Below, in pieces: positions 1-7,399 of a stretch of DNA of 20,253 nucleotides. Numbering within the stretch: position 1 is the stretch's first letter; each line of letters opens with the position of its first letter. The DNA comes from a virus. A program made the translations under genes and the position numbers. Location: positions 1 through 20,253 of IMG/VR virus record IMGVR_UViG_3300020404_000081; one strand, written 5' to 3'. The notes beneath the pieces are model-generated. The model saw only the letters and a program-made list of their open reading frames with translations. It had not been told where the DNA came from and did no database searches.

Positions 1-2
1 AA

Positions 3-137
3 GGCAAGAAAAAAGTATCATTGAACGGTGAAGTTAAACCAGTATATGATGACGAAGGTATATTGATTGAACAAGGCGTTAAACACTTTGTAGATAATGA
101 AGCAGATACTTGGGGGTTAAGTATCGGAGTTGTATAA
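3..137 (+). CDS. C-terminal fragment of an upstream gene, unidentified
   Basis: An open frame enters from the left edge and gives 44 residues ending in DTWGLSIGVV before a TAA at 135-137. The fragment is lysine-rich at first and then acidic, with no motif I can name. It is very likely the real end of a gene, because its stop overlaps the next start in a TAATG junction and its last codons supply that gene's ribosome binding site. The product cannot be named from this piece; in such a genome a baseplate or tail protein is possible, but that is a guess from context only. Confidence 0.6.
   Translation, partial: GKKKVSLNGEVKPVYDDEGILIEQGVKHFVDNEADTWGLSIGVV
126..129 (+). promoter_or_regulatory. 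Ribosome binding site that fixes the start of the first radical SAM gene
   Basis: GGAG lies seven bases upstream of the ATG at 137, inside the end of the preceding gene. The frame could be extended upstream to a TTG at 110, but that codon has no comparable site. The ATG also places CX3CX2C at residues 13-20, the usual place for a minimal radical SAM protein. Confidence 0.6.
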
Positions 138-1168
138 TGAATTGGATGTTTTATCTTAAAACAACCGAGACCTGCAATCTAAATTGTAAACATTGTTTTA
201 CTTCAGGTATCAATGGTCCTAAAGTCTACTGGAATCCAGATAAGATTATCAAGTGGCTTAAAAATTTCAGAAAATATAATTTTCAAAAACACGATACAGC
301 ACATTTAGAACTACACGGTGGCGAACCGTTTTTAGTTCCTGTGTCTGAAATGCAATATGTCTATGACGCCACAAAGAATTTGTGGGAACAACAATCAATG
401 GGCATAACTTCCAATCTAGTTTTCAAACTTAAACAAGAACATATTGACTTTATCAAAGGTCCATTAGGTAATAGATGTGGAACAAGTTGGGATCCTAATA
501 TAAGATTTGCAAATGAGAAACAAGCAAACTTATGGCGTAAGAATGTAGAGACATTAATCGCCGAAGGTGTCAATATTAAACTTTTTATTTCAGTAACCAA
601 AGACACAATTAGAATTGAACCTATTGAATTACTAAAATGGGTAAGAGATTTGGGTGTAAAAGAAATGGCACTAGAAAGATTGACTGGAAATGGTAATGCA
701 AACTTACATCCAGAGATATTTCCTAGTAATATAGAACAAGACAAGTGGTTTTTGAAAATGCACGAACAATCTATTGAGTATAATACAAGAGATTGGTTTG
801 AAAATGAGTTTTTTGAGACAATTTATTCAAAATTTGAGTATGGTTCAACAAAAGATGGCACATTTTGCCGAGATTGTGAACAAAAACTATTTACACTTAA
901 CGCAACAGGCACAATAGGCGGTTGTCCTAACGCAGCTCCCGAGTTTAATTTTGGAACTTTAGATGACCCTCTAGTAGAACTTATAAATAGTCCTAAGAGA
1001 TTAGAAAATGTTGCTTGTGAAGTGGCAAGGAACCCTAAATGCTTTGATTGTGAAGTATTTAAATATTGTGGAGGCGACTGCCATCAATTAGAATGGCAAG
1101 GTAATGTATGTGGTGCTCCTAAATCTCTTATGAAGCACTTAAAGAAACAAAGTGAGGCGAAATGGTAA
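137..1168 (+). CDS. Radical SAM/SPASM-type protein, first of four
   Basis: This 343-residue protein has the radical SAM signature CX3CX2C at C13, C17 and C20 (context ETCNLNCKHC), which binds the [4Fe-4S] cluster that cleaves S-adenosylmethionine to a 5'-deoxyadenosyl radical. GGEP at 61-64 is the usual SAM-binding motif. The C-terminal part has many more cysteines (C244, C247, C263, C294, C302, C305, C311, C315, C325), including CFDCEVFKYCGGDC, a classic SPASM pattern for auxiliary Fe-S clusters. SPASM proteins commonly modify peptides or proteins. The gene overlaps the next start by seven bases (ATG at 1162), so it is translationally coupled to the gene with the Cys-His-Xaa-Ser tail, its most likely substrate by position. 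The family call is firm; the substrate is inference. Confidence 0.93.
   Translation: MNWMFYLKTTETCNLNCKHCFTSGINGPKVYWNPDKIIKWLKNFRKYNFQKHDTAHLELHGGEPFLVPVSEMQYVYDATKNLWEQQSMGITSNLVFKLKQEHIDFIKGPLGNRCGTSWDPNIRFANEKQANLWRKNVETLIAEGVNIKLFISVTKDTIRIEPIELLKWVRDLGVKEMALERLTGNGNANLHPEIFPSNIEQDKWFLKMHEQSIEYNTRDWFENEFFETIYSKFEYGSTKDGTFCRDCEQKLFTLNATGTIGGCPNAAPEFNFGTLDDPLVELINSPKRLENVACEVARNPKCFDCEVFKYCGGDCHQLEWQGNVCGAPKSLMKHLKKQSEAKW
982..989 (+). promoter_or_regulatory. Possible internal late promoter (TATAAATA)
   Basis: An exact TATAAATA lies inside the first radical SAM gene, 172 bases upstream of the start of the CHxS-tail gene. If active, it would let that virion-like gene and those after it be made late, independently of the upstream transcript. 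The distance to the next start is much longer than at the other sites (19-25 bases), and AT-rich coding sequence can produce the octamer by chance, so support is weak. Confidence 0.25.
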
Positions 1169-1935
1169 CTTTAAATAACCCGATAACGAGTCAAAACATA
1201 GTAGATAGATTTGAGGAACTGGTAACTGATATAGCAGACCACCATATTGTATGGGGTACTGATAATTTACCTGGTCACTCGGCATTTTCTGCTTCTGATT
1301 TTGGTGGAGTTGTTGATGGATTTAATCTTAACTTGATAAATGTATCAGGTTCTTATACTCAAAACGAAACCGTAACCGGTTCTATTACAGGTACAATAGG
1401 TACCGTAGTTAGTTGGTCTAACAATGTATTAAAAGTTAGAAACATAGTACCAGGTTCTGGTCAAACAGGATTTTTACAAAACGATATTATATCTGGAACT
1501 AATTCTGGTGCTGTAGGTTCTGTAAATACTTTTAACGAAGTAAATGCTGTATCTATCGGTATCACAGGTTCATCTATTGGTAATGCAGGTTCATTAATTA
1601 CTGCAAACCAAATTTATACTACACTTAAAAATGAAATGAACACTTATACTAATATTAAAAACACAAACGCTGTAGTTAATATGACAGGTGCAGGACAACA
1701 ATATTCAGATACACAAATTGCACACTTACCAACATCACAAAGAACAACTTTAAATCCAAGTCAACCTAGTAGTTTACAAGCAGGTCAAACTATTGATGAT
1801 AACAACTTGGAAGGTTTCTTTTCAACACTTGCAAACTCTTATAATACTGAAAGAGGAAACACTTATACATTGACAAAAACTATTTGCCACAGCAGTTGCC
1901 ACGGTAGTTGCCACGGAAGTAGAGGAAGAAGATAA
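1162..1935 (+). CDS. Virion-like protein with a (Cys-His-Xaa-Ser)x3 C-terminal tail; candidate modified substrate
   Basis: This 257-residue protein has three parts. Residues 1-50 are a mixed N-terminal segment. Residues 60-125 hold two beta-type repeats (SGSYTQNETVTGSITG at 62-77 and TGFLQNDIISGTNSGAVG at 102-119), of a kind seen in marine phage structural proteins. A Thr/Ser/Asn/Gln-rich part follows, and the last 16 residues are CHSSCHGSCHGSRGRR (242-257). That tail contains the only cysteines in the protein: C242, C246 and C250. The start has GAGG at 1152-1155, and the stop overlaps the next ATG (TAATG). Lying directly behind a radical SAM/SPASM gene, it looks like a RiPP-like substrate fused to a structural body. 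The HxS spacing recalls HxsA of the His-Xaa-Ser systems, but homology is not shown. An unmodified metal-binding or nucleic-acid-binding tail is the main alternative. Confidence 0.85.
   Translation: MVTLNNPITSQNIVDRFEELVTDIADHHIVWGTDNLPGHSAFSASDFGGVVDGFNLNLINVSGSYTQNETVTGSITGTIGTVVSWSNNVLKVRNIVPGSGQTGFLQNDIISGTNSGAVGSVNTFNEVNAVSIGITGSSIGNAGSLITANQIYTTLKNEMNTYTNIKNTNAVVNMTGAGQQYSDTQIAHLPTSQRTTLNPSQPSSLQAGQTIDDNNLEGFFSTLANSYNTERGNTYTLTKTICHSSCHGSCHGSRGRR
1885..1920 (+). repeat. Three tandem 12-base repeats encoding Cys-His-Xaa-Ser
   Basis: Units at 1885-1896, 1897-1908 and 1909-1920 follow TGCCACrGnAGT and differ only at two positions, all of them in the third codon. The unit is exactly four codons, so gain or loss of a copy would keep the frame and change the number of CHxS units. 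All three use the C-ending TGC and CAC codons, in a genome that mostly uses T-ending ones, which suggests recent duplication of one unit. Confidence 0.9.
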
Positions 1936-2627
1936 TGATTGAATCTATAGTACCAATTGAATTAAAAGACTTAAAAAAATACTTTGAAGACAAAACAGAA
2001 ACTTATCTATTAGACTATGAAAACAGCACATTGAAAGGTGCTCAGTTTTTGACATATTTAAGTAATTTAGATATACCTTGTGATATTAAGAATATGGACG
2101 AAGAACTAATAAGTGAGTATCTTAAATCTCAAATGTTAGTTAGTATACCTAAATTAGAGAAAGAAATAATTGCTGTATTATTTGAACACAAAGGGTTGAC
2201 AAAGACAGATAAATATAAGAGTGTTATAGAAGAGAACAAAGAGATACTTGACAAATGGGCAGGTAAATTAGAAAGTCTACCATTATATAATATGTCAATT
2301 GTCGGTGAAGGTGCTTTCAATGATTTTGTTGAGAGTTATCCTAAAGACGAAACAGAAGATGTAAGAGGTATCAACTTTGTTTCATTATTGAAACACAAAG
2401 AATTTTATAGTTATTATCAAATGCCAAAAGAAAACATTGTTAAGAATTATACAAAGTACTTTAAAGAATATATGTTTAAAGGTAAATCTTTATTTGAATA
2501 TTGGGCAAACGCAAGTAACCCATTATTCTTAATGACTTGGGCAGTTGCTGAAGGCAAATTTGATAGTAAAGAATATAACAAAAGGAAAATGGAAGGTGTA
2601 CAAAATCTTCCACTAGAGAGTAAATAA
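1935..2627 (+). CDS. Unrecognised 230-residue acidic/helical protein
   Basis: I do not recognise a family. The protein is rich in Lys, Glu, Tyr and Leu, appears mostly helical, has a single cysteine (C49), and shows no signal peptide or membrane segment. Its C-terminal third is aromatic (FYSYYQMPKENIVKNY, FKEYMFKGKSLFEYW). The start overlaps the stop of the CHxS-tail gene (TAATG), so the two are translationally coupled and probably made together. That makes it a candidate partner, chaperone or assembly factor for the tailed protein. This role is inferred from position only. Confidence 0.85.
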   Translation: MIESIVPIELKDLKKYFEDKTETYLLDYENSTLKGAQFLTYLSNLDIPCDIKNMDEELISEYLKSQMLVSIPKLEKEIIAVLFEHKGLTKTDKYKSVIEENKEILDKWAGKLESLPLYNMSIVGEGAFNDFVESYPKDETEDVRGINFVSLLKHKEFYSYYQMPKENIVKNYTKYFKEYMFKGKSLFEYWANASNPLFLMTWAVAEGKFDSKEYNKRKMEGVQNLPLESK

Positions 2628-2628
2628 T

Positions 2629-3744
2629 ATGCTACACTTATTTAATAAAGTTTATTTAGCGTTTGACGATTCAATAGATTGTCATACTAACAGATATGTA
2701 ATATCAGAAGAAGTTGGTAATGAAATGCACCAAGAACTTCAAAGTACATATAGAGGTAGTTTACTTAATTACGCAAAAAATAAAAACGAAATGCAAGGTA
2801 AGTTTGGTGACTTAACTGGTTTCTTTGAAGATGTAAATACTAAACAGAAATCATTAGGAACTAAAGTTATCATTTACTGCGATAGTCAAGCATACCTAGA
2901 AATATCTGTAACCTGGTTAAAAACTATGTTGCCGTATGCTGAAAGTGCTGAAATACAAAAGTTTTTAGATATTCATTTACACCACGAAAAAATTATTGCA
3001 AATACACAACTACAACCTACTCATACTTTAGCACTAACTAAATTAAATTCAGGATTAGGAAATGTAAGTGGTTATTTCAATGTTTTACCAACACTTGATA
3101 TAGATAGAATAAAAGCTCTTAATTTAAATTTCTCAATTGAATTATTGTTAGGCGAATACTTTGCTGGTGCTGATACTCACCAAGCAAATTTATTGTCTAC
3201 TTGGCATATGTTCTTAAAAAGATTTTATAAAGAAGTGTTGACAGATAGTAGAGAAGGTGCTGCTCTTAATCTTTTAAATAGTAATCAACAAACTGCGTTA
3301 GGTTATACTAGTGATGATGTTGATTTGAATGCTGATAATCCATTTACAGGAATTACACCATTAGCACCATTTGCTGACGAAGATGTATTCACACAAAAAC
3401 CTACTGCAACGGTCGGTGCTGTGAATATTGCAAACATAGATGGTCTTTCTACAGAAAAACAAACTGCATTGAAAACTTTAGTTAAAGACTTATATGATTT
3501 CCAGAACTCTCCGGATCCTGATTACTTTATGAACCATTTAGATAAAGCTTGTGATTCAAGTTTATCTGCTGAAGATTTTGATACAATTATTACTGAAACG
3601 GTGAATAGTCCATCTAGTCTATCTTATATCCCTAGATTTGATATTGGAAATATAAACTATACTTTCTTACAATATCTTTTCTCATTGAAAAAATCTAACG
3701 ATACAGACACATTAGGAAAATACAGACTATTCGCAAACTCATAG
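2629..3744 (+). CDS. Unrecognised 371-residue protein following the CHxS gene pair
   Basis: No family is recognised. The N-terminal 100 residues alternate hydrophobic strands and helices (KVYLAFDDSID, GTKVIIYCDSQAYLE), consistent with an alpha/beta domain. A His cluster, HLHH, lies at 116-119. The middle is rich in Asn, Leu and Ala, and the C-terminal part (about 260-371) looks helical and acidic. Three cysteines are widely spaced (C18, C84 and one near 308), with no Fe-S motif. The start lies one base after the previous stop, with AGAGAG upstream. Its place between the putative substrate and the second radical SAM gene suggests a role in the same process or in the particle, but nothing in the protein shows which. 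Confidence 0.85.
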   Translation: MLHLFNKVYLAFDDSIDCHTNRYVISEEVGNEMHQELQSTYRGSLLNYAKNKNEMQGKFGDLTGFFEDVNTKQKSLGTKVIIYCDSQAYLEISVTWLKTMLPYAESAEIQKFLDIHLHHEKIIANTQLQPTHTLALTKLNSGLGNVSGYFNVLPTLDIDRIKALNLNFSIELLLGEYFAGADTHQANLLSTWHMFLKRFYKEVLTDSREGAALNLLNSNQQTALGYTSDDVDLNADNPFTGITPLAPFADEDVFTQKPTATVGAVNIANIDGLSTEKQTALKTLVKDLYDFQNSPDPDYFMNHLDKACDSSLSAEDFDTIITETVNSPSSLSYIPRFDIGNINYTFLQYLFSLKKSNDTDTLGKYRLFANS

Positions 3745-3752
3745 GAGTTTAA

Positions 3753-4805
3753 ATGCGAGAGTTTTTAATAGACCCAAAAAGAGACCCAGAGCAAGAGTAC
3801 ACAATTCACTTATTTGAATTTTGTAATCTGCGTTGTGCTTTCTGTTGGCAAAACCACGAAGATACAATCGGTATTGATAATGTGGTTGATAAACTTCCAT
3901 CTATAGAAAAATTTGTTTCAAAAGAAATGTATATGAAAGTCACCTTTAATATTATGGGTGGCGAAGTCTTTGCACCTGCAATCTATAACAGAAATCTAAA
4001 CGAAGGTTATAAACTTCTATCAAAAGGCATACAAAAGATATGTCAAAGGTACGATAAAGAATTTTCAATCAATTGGGTATCTAACTTGGTTACATCACCT
4101 GATGGTAATGAACTCATTATGGACTTACTTAAATGGTCCAGAGAAGAAGATATACCTTGTAGACTTACAACAAGTTATGACCCACGAGGTAGATTTAATA
4201 AAAAAGACTTTGAGATATTTAAATCTAATGTAGAATATTGGGGTGATGAAGTTACCTGTTTCTCTTGTCTACTTACAAAACCTAATATAAACTTTTATTT
4301 AAATGAAGGCGATGAATACTTTGATTATTTGTATAATCAAGGTAAGTACATATATTTTGATTATTATATGCCAGATGAACACGCAAAATATAATATGCCT
4401 AGTGATGAACTATTATTAAAGTTTTTTAAACATTGTGTTGACAAATATCCAAATGTTCATCCTGTAAGAGACTGGATATTTAATAAAAAGAATTATGCAA
4501 GTTGTAGAGTATCTAAACTTGTTTTAGCAGATGGTACATTATGTCAATGTGGTAACCTTGTACAAGATGAGAAATCATTAAGTCAATATAAGTCGCCCAT
4601 TAAAAGAAAAGACAATAGTATTATAGAAAACTCTTTCCTAGAGAAATATAATTGTAGTAGTTGTGAATTTTTAGATAGATGTACACTTGGCTGTTTTATG
4701 AACCACGATTATAGATATAAGGAGGAGTTGGATGAATGTGTTTACAAACTTACGCACAGATATATTGAAGATGTACGACTACAGCGAAACTATATCGCAA
4801 ACTAA
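3753..4805 (+). CDS. Radical SAM/SPASM-type protein, second of four
   Basis: The protein has 350 residues, with CX3CX2C at C24, C28 and C31 (FCNLRCAFCW) and the SAM-binding GGE at 69-71. The C-terminal auxiliary-cluster region has C251, C264, C266, C301, C304, C310, C314 and C329, including CSSCEFLDRCTLGC, a SPASM-like arrangement. An [4Fe-4S]-dependent SAM-cleaving enzyme acting on a peptide or protein is the natural reading. The start has AGGAG (3743-3747) at normal spacing. The end overlaps the next gene by 74 bases, unusually long for this region. It is clearly diverged from the first radical SAM protein outside the motifs, so it is probably a separate activity, not a recent duplicate. 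Confidence 0.93.
   Translation: MREFLIDPKRDPEQEYTIHLFEFCNLRCAFCWQNHEDTIGIDNVVDKLPSIEKFVSKEMYMKVTFNIMGGEVFAPAIYNRNLNEGYKLLSKGIQKICQRYDKEFSINWVSNLVTSPDGNELIMDLLKWSREEDIPCRLTTSYDPRGRFNKKDFEIFKSNVEYWGDEVTCFSCLLTKPNINFYLNEGDEYFDYLYNQGKYIYFDYYMPDEHAKYNMPSDELLLKFFKHCVDKYPNVHPVRDWIFNKKNYASCRVSKLVLADGTLCQCGNLVQDEKSLSQYKSPIKRKDNSIIENSFLEKYNCSSCEFLDRCTLGCFMNHDYRYKEELDECVYKLTHRYIEDVRLQRNYIAN
4721..4727 (+). promoter_or_regulatory. Strong ribosome binding site inside the second radical SAM gene
   Basis: GGAGGAG, close to the full anti-Shine-Dalgarno complement, sits four bases before the ATG at 4732, within the preceding coding sequence. It is the best such site in the left half and supports the long overlap over the alternative in-frame ATG at 4771-4773. 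Confidence 0.65.
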
Positions 4806-5361
4806 TTATTTCAATTTTCCTAAACATATAGAAGTACAACTAGATAACTTTCCTGTAGAGAAACCATATCTACCTAGAATAGATGGTAGACAAGCACATA
4901 TGTTTTTATGGTTAGGCAAGAAAGAAGAAGATGGTGAACTATATGAGATTGCAAAGAAAACTAAAGGCGAAAGACAATGGGTTCAAAACAAGACGCCAGG
5001 CACATTTATTAAGGGCGTAGGAATGTTTCATATCTATGACGAGTATGTTATAGTCGGTTCTTTGAAATATGCCGGTTATATGAAGAATAGACCTGCAAAA
5101 GAAAATAGACATTTAATAAGAACTATGTGGTGTGAGACTATAAACATATTTAAAGATAAAGATATATTGTGTCCTTCAGGTACTTACTTTGATTGGTTAC
5201 ATTTAACAATGAATCAAATGAGAGCACAAAAAGAACCATATCATAGAGAAATAATGTGGCAGTTTGGATTTGATAAAATTGTTGAAGGTAAATTAAAAGA
5301 TTATTGGATTAGAAGAAAAGAAAATAAAACTGGACTTGACTGGATAGGAAGATGGACTTAA
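4732..5361 (+). CDS. Unrecognised 209-residue protein between two radical SAM genes
   Basis: No family is recognised with confidence. The protein is basic and aromatic, with conserved-looking stretches LPRIDGRQAHMFLWLG, GVGMFHIYDEYVIVGS and CPSGTYFDWLHLTMNQM. The closing GFDKI...KDYWIRR faintly recalls the end of GNAT-type acyltransferases, but I do not see a convincing acetyl-CoA loop. It has only two cysteines and no transmembrane segment. Its first 74 bases overlap the second radical SAM gene and its last ten overlap the third, so it is translated as part of that pair. A partner or substrate-recognition role is possible by context only. Confidence 0.85.
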   Translation: MNVFTNLRTDILKMYDYSETISQTNYFNFPKHIEVQLDNFPVEKPYLPRIDGRQAHMFLWLGKKEEDGELYEIAKKTKGERQWVQNKTPGTFIKGVGMFHIYDEYVIVGSLKYAGYMKNRPAKENRHLIRTMWCETINIFKDKDILCPSGTYFDWLHLTMNQMRAQKEPYHREIMWQFGFDKIVEGKLKDYWIRRKENKTGLDWIGRWT

Positions 5362-6446
5362 TTATAAAACCTACTGAACTTTGTAATTTTAAGTGTACCT
5401 TTTGTTCAAGTACACAACTTACAAATGAGAAAAAGAACTGGTTGAAACACGACCAGATATTTCGTTTTTTAGAAAGATTTCCAGAAACTAAAACTATAAT
5501 AGTAAATGGTGGTGACCCATTGATGATGGCACCTGATTACTACTGGAAGATTATTGAATGGTTAGATAATAAAGGTTATGATACTTCACTTGCATTAACA
5601 ACTAACTTGTGGCCTTTCTATAAGAAACCTAAACTATGGGTTGACTTATTTAATAATGATAGAGTAGGTATTACAACTTCTTTTCAATATGGTGGTGGTA
5701 GATTAAAAGGAGACTATTCAGAATTTACAGAAGAAGACTTTTGGAAGTGTTCAGATACTATGTTAGAGTATTGTGGTTATAGACCAGATTTTATATCTGT
5801 TATCACAAGAGAAAATGAACACAACGCAATTAAGAATGTTGAACTTGCAAAAAGAATGTCAGAAGATAAAATGCCAGAAGGTACTTTACATAACTTTTGG
5901 CGAGAAGAAAAGACAGGCGTAGAATGTAAGTTAAATTATGCAATGGCAAGTGGTGAACAAAAAGAGCCTTTTTTGTTATCAGATATATATGAGAAGTATG
6001 TAGAAATCTATAGGGCAGGTTTAGCACCTTGGGAGTTTAATACTAGACAGATGATGTTAGCAATCAACGATAGTGCTACAAGTTGTCCGTTAAGTAGAAA
6101 ATGTGATGAAGGTATTAGATGTTTACAACCAGATGGCGACTACTATAGTTGTGGTGCTTTTGGTGATGATAAAGATAAGTCTATAGATTTTGAAGAAGAA
6201 ATGAAAGGTAAGTTTTTTACACCTTTACAAGATAGTTTAGAGTTAACTACAATGAAAAAGAATTGTTATAGTTGCCCTATGTTTAATATATGTAATGGTT
6301 GTAGAAAGACAATTAAAGATTATAAAGAAGCAGGAGTTGTAGAAAAACATTGTGAGAAAATGAAAAGAATAGGACACGATATTTTAATCGCAAATAATAA
6401 ACCTCACATATCAATGACACCTTATGAGAGAGAATATGCAAGTTAA
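5352..6446 (+). CDS. Radical SAM/SPASM-type protein, third of four
   Basis: This 364-residue protein starts almost directly with its cluster motif: C11, C15 and C18 (ELCNFKCTFC). GGD at 53-55 takes the place of the usual GGE. A cysteine-rich C-terminal region has C245, C251, C257, C267, C305, C308, C314, C317 and C334 (CYSCPMFNICNGC), which fits SPASM auxiliary clusters. The ATG overlaps the previous stop by ten bases. The last bases overlap the start of a dioxygenase-like gene, which links oxidative and radical chemistry in one transcript. Peptide or protein modification is the family-based expectation; the substrate is unknown. Confidence 0.93.
   Translation: MDLIIKPTELCNFKCTFCSSTQLTNEKKNWLKHDQIFRFLERFPETKTIIVNGGDPLMMAPDYYWKIIEWLDNKGYDTSLALTTNLWPFYKKPKLWVDLFNNDRVGITTSFQYGGGRLKGDYSEFTEEDFWKCSDTMLEYCGYRPDFISVITRENEHNAIKNVELAKRMSEDKMPEGTLHNFWREEKTGVECKLNYAMASGEQKEPFLLSDIYEKYVEIYRAGLAPWEFNTRQMMLAINDSATSCPLSRKCDEGIRCLQPDGDYYSCGAFGDDKDKSIDFEEEMKGKFFTPLQDSLELTTMKKNCYSCPMFNICNGCRKTIKDYKEAGVVEKHCEKMKRIGHDILIANNKPHISMTPYEREYAS
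6426..6432 (+). promoter_or_regulatory. Ribosome binding site choosing ATG 6436
   Basis: The purine run GAGAGAG precedes ATG 6436 and overlaps the alternative upstream ATG at 6424, which has no such site of its own. It lies within the last codons of the third radical SAM gene. Confidence 0.45.
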
Positions 6447-6888
6447 ACATAATGTATTAACAAACTTGGAACTTAATCATATGATAAGTGAACTAGGTAA
6501 TCTAGGCAAAGATTATCCTATCTATGAAAAGAATGTACATAAGAAATTACCAGATGATTGGAAATGGGCAGATAGTATCTGTAAATTAAATGTACCTAAT
6601 GTAAAACATTGTATCGTTAGGTATGTTATCGCTGTAAATAGTAAAGATGAAGAAAAGAATATTATAGGGTTTCATACAGACAGCGATGTAAAAGGAGAAA
6701 AAACTATTATATTATATTTACAAGGTGATAGTAATAAAGGTGGTCAAATACAAGTTGAAGATAAGACTTATGACTTTAGACAAAACGCAATGTTTATTAT
6801 GGACTCTCATTTAGTACATAGGGCAATGCCTTATTGGGGAGAAAAAACAAGACTTGCAATTAAATGGAGATGGACTTGTGAGGGGTGA
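6436..6888 (+). CDS. 2-oxoglutarate/Fe(II)-dependent dioxygenase-like protein, first of a tandem pair
   Basis: The 150-residue protein has the facial-triad pattern of this superfamily: H80-x-D82 (GFHTDSD), a distal H128 (HLVHRAMP) and R139 eleven residues later (EKTRLAIKW), the usual 2-oxoglutarate carboxylate ligand. GGQIQV between them is typical of the core jelly roll. It is short but complete for the prolyl-4-hydroxylase-like core. Such enzymes hydroxylate amino-acid side chains, nucleic acids or small molecules. I prefer ATG 6436 over ATG 6424 because GAGAGAG (6426-6432) precedes only the former. It follows the third radical SAM gene with an 11-base overlap. Confidence 0.88.
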   Translation: MQVKHNVLTNLELNHMISELGNLGKDYPIYEKNVHKKLPDDWKWADSICKLNVPNVKHCIVRYVIAVNSKDEEKNIIGFHTDSDVKGEKTIILYLQGDSNKGGQIQVEDKTYDFRQNAMFIMDSHLVHRAMPYWGEKTRLAIKWRWTCEG

Positions 6889-7399
6889 ACACGATTTATC
6901 AAACTTAATAATAAATGGAGTATGGCCACATAAAGACCTTGCACCTTTTAAATTCTTTGAAGGTGTACAGATACCTTTTGTAGAAACGAAAGGAGAGTAT
7001 ACGGTTGCTGTTCATACTGAAAAGGTTGCACACGCACTTACCACAACCCACAAATATTTGGGTGATAAATATATTAGTAAGTTGTCTAGTAGATATACAT
7101 TACACGGACGACCTGAAATTGTCAATGGTGTAGATAAAGAAAGTACACTTTGGCACAATGACTTGAAAGAAGGAGCAAACATTGCTATATTAATGTACTT
7201 TACAAATGCTTGTAATAAAAAACAAGGTGGTTCTTTATCAGTTAGAAATAAAGAAACAAAAGAATTATCTTGTTGGTTATATCCAGGTAAGAACGATTTA
7301 ATATTTTTAAATCATAGTAAAGTATGGGAACATAGAGTTGGTAAATTCAAACTAATTGATAGTGAAAGAATTGTAGGATGTTTTAATTATAATATATGA
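6878..7399 (+). CDS. 2-oxoglutarate/Fe(II)-dependent dioxygenase-like protein, second of a tandem pair
   Basis: The protein has 173 residues from the GTG at 6878, with the triad H93-x-D95 (LWHNDLKEG), distal H152 (VWEHRVG) and R164 (SERIVGCFNYNI), plus GGSLSVR and LYPGKNDLIFLNH in between, as expected of the jelly-roll core. The frame is open upstream to a TTG at 6854, but GTG 6878 with GGAG at 6865-6868 overlaps the previous gene by 11 bases, the local pattern. There is no ATG start. It is diverged from its neighbour, so the pair probably acts on different positions or substrates. Peptide hydroxylation after or before radical SAM chemistry is possible; an unrelated nucleotide or metabolite substrate cannot be excluded. 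Confidence 0.87.
   Translation: MRGEHDLSNLIINGVWPHKDLAPFKFFEGVQIPFVETKGEYTVAVHTEKVAHALTTTHKYLGDKYISKLSSRYTLHGRPEIVNGVDKESTLWHNDLKEGANIAILMYFTNACNKKQGGSLSVRNKETKELSCWLYPGKNDLIFLNHSKVWEHRVGKFKLIDSERIVGCFNYNI

Noticed and set aside
110-136. TTG extension of the first radical SAM gene
   Set aside because: It has no ribosome binding site, while ATG 137 has GGAG at good spacing and overlaps the previous stop.
1885-1935. CHxS tail read as a zinc finger
   Set aside because: The CHxxCHxxCH spacing is too tight and regular for known finger classes, and a radical SAM gene is adjacent; a plain metal-binding tail remains possible, however.
6854-6877. TTG start for the second dioxygenase-like gene
   Set aside because: GTG 6878 has a better ribosome binding site and the overlap typical of this region.
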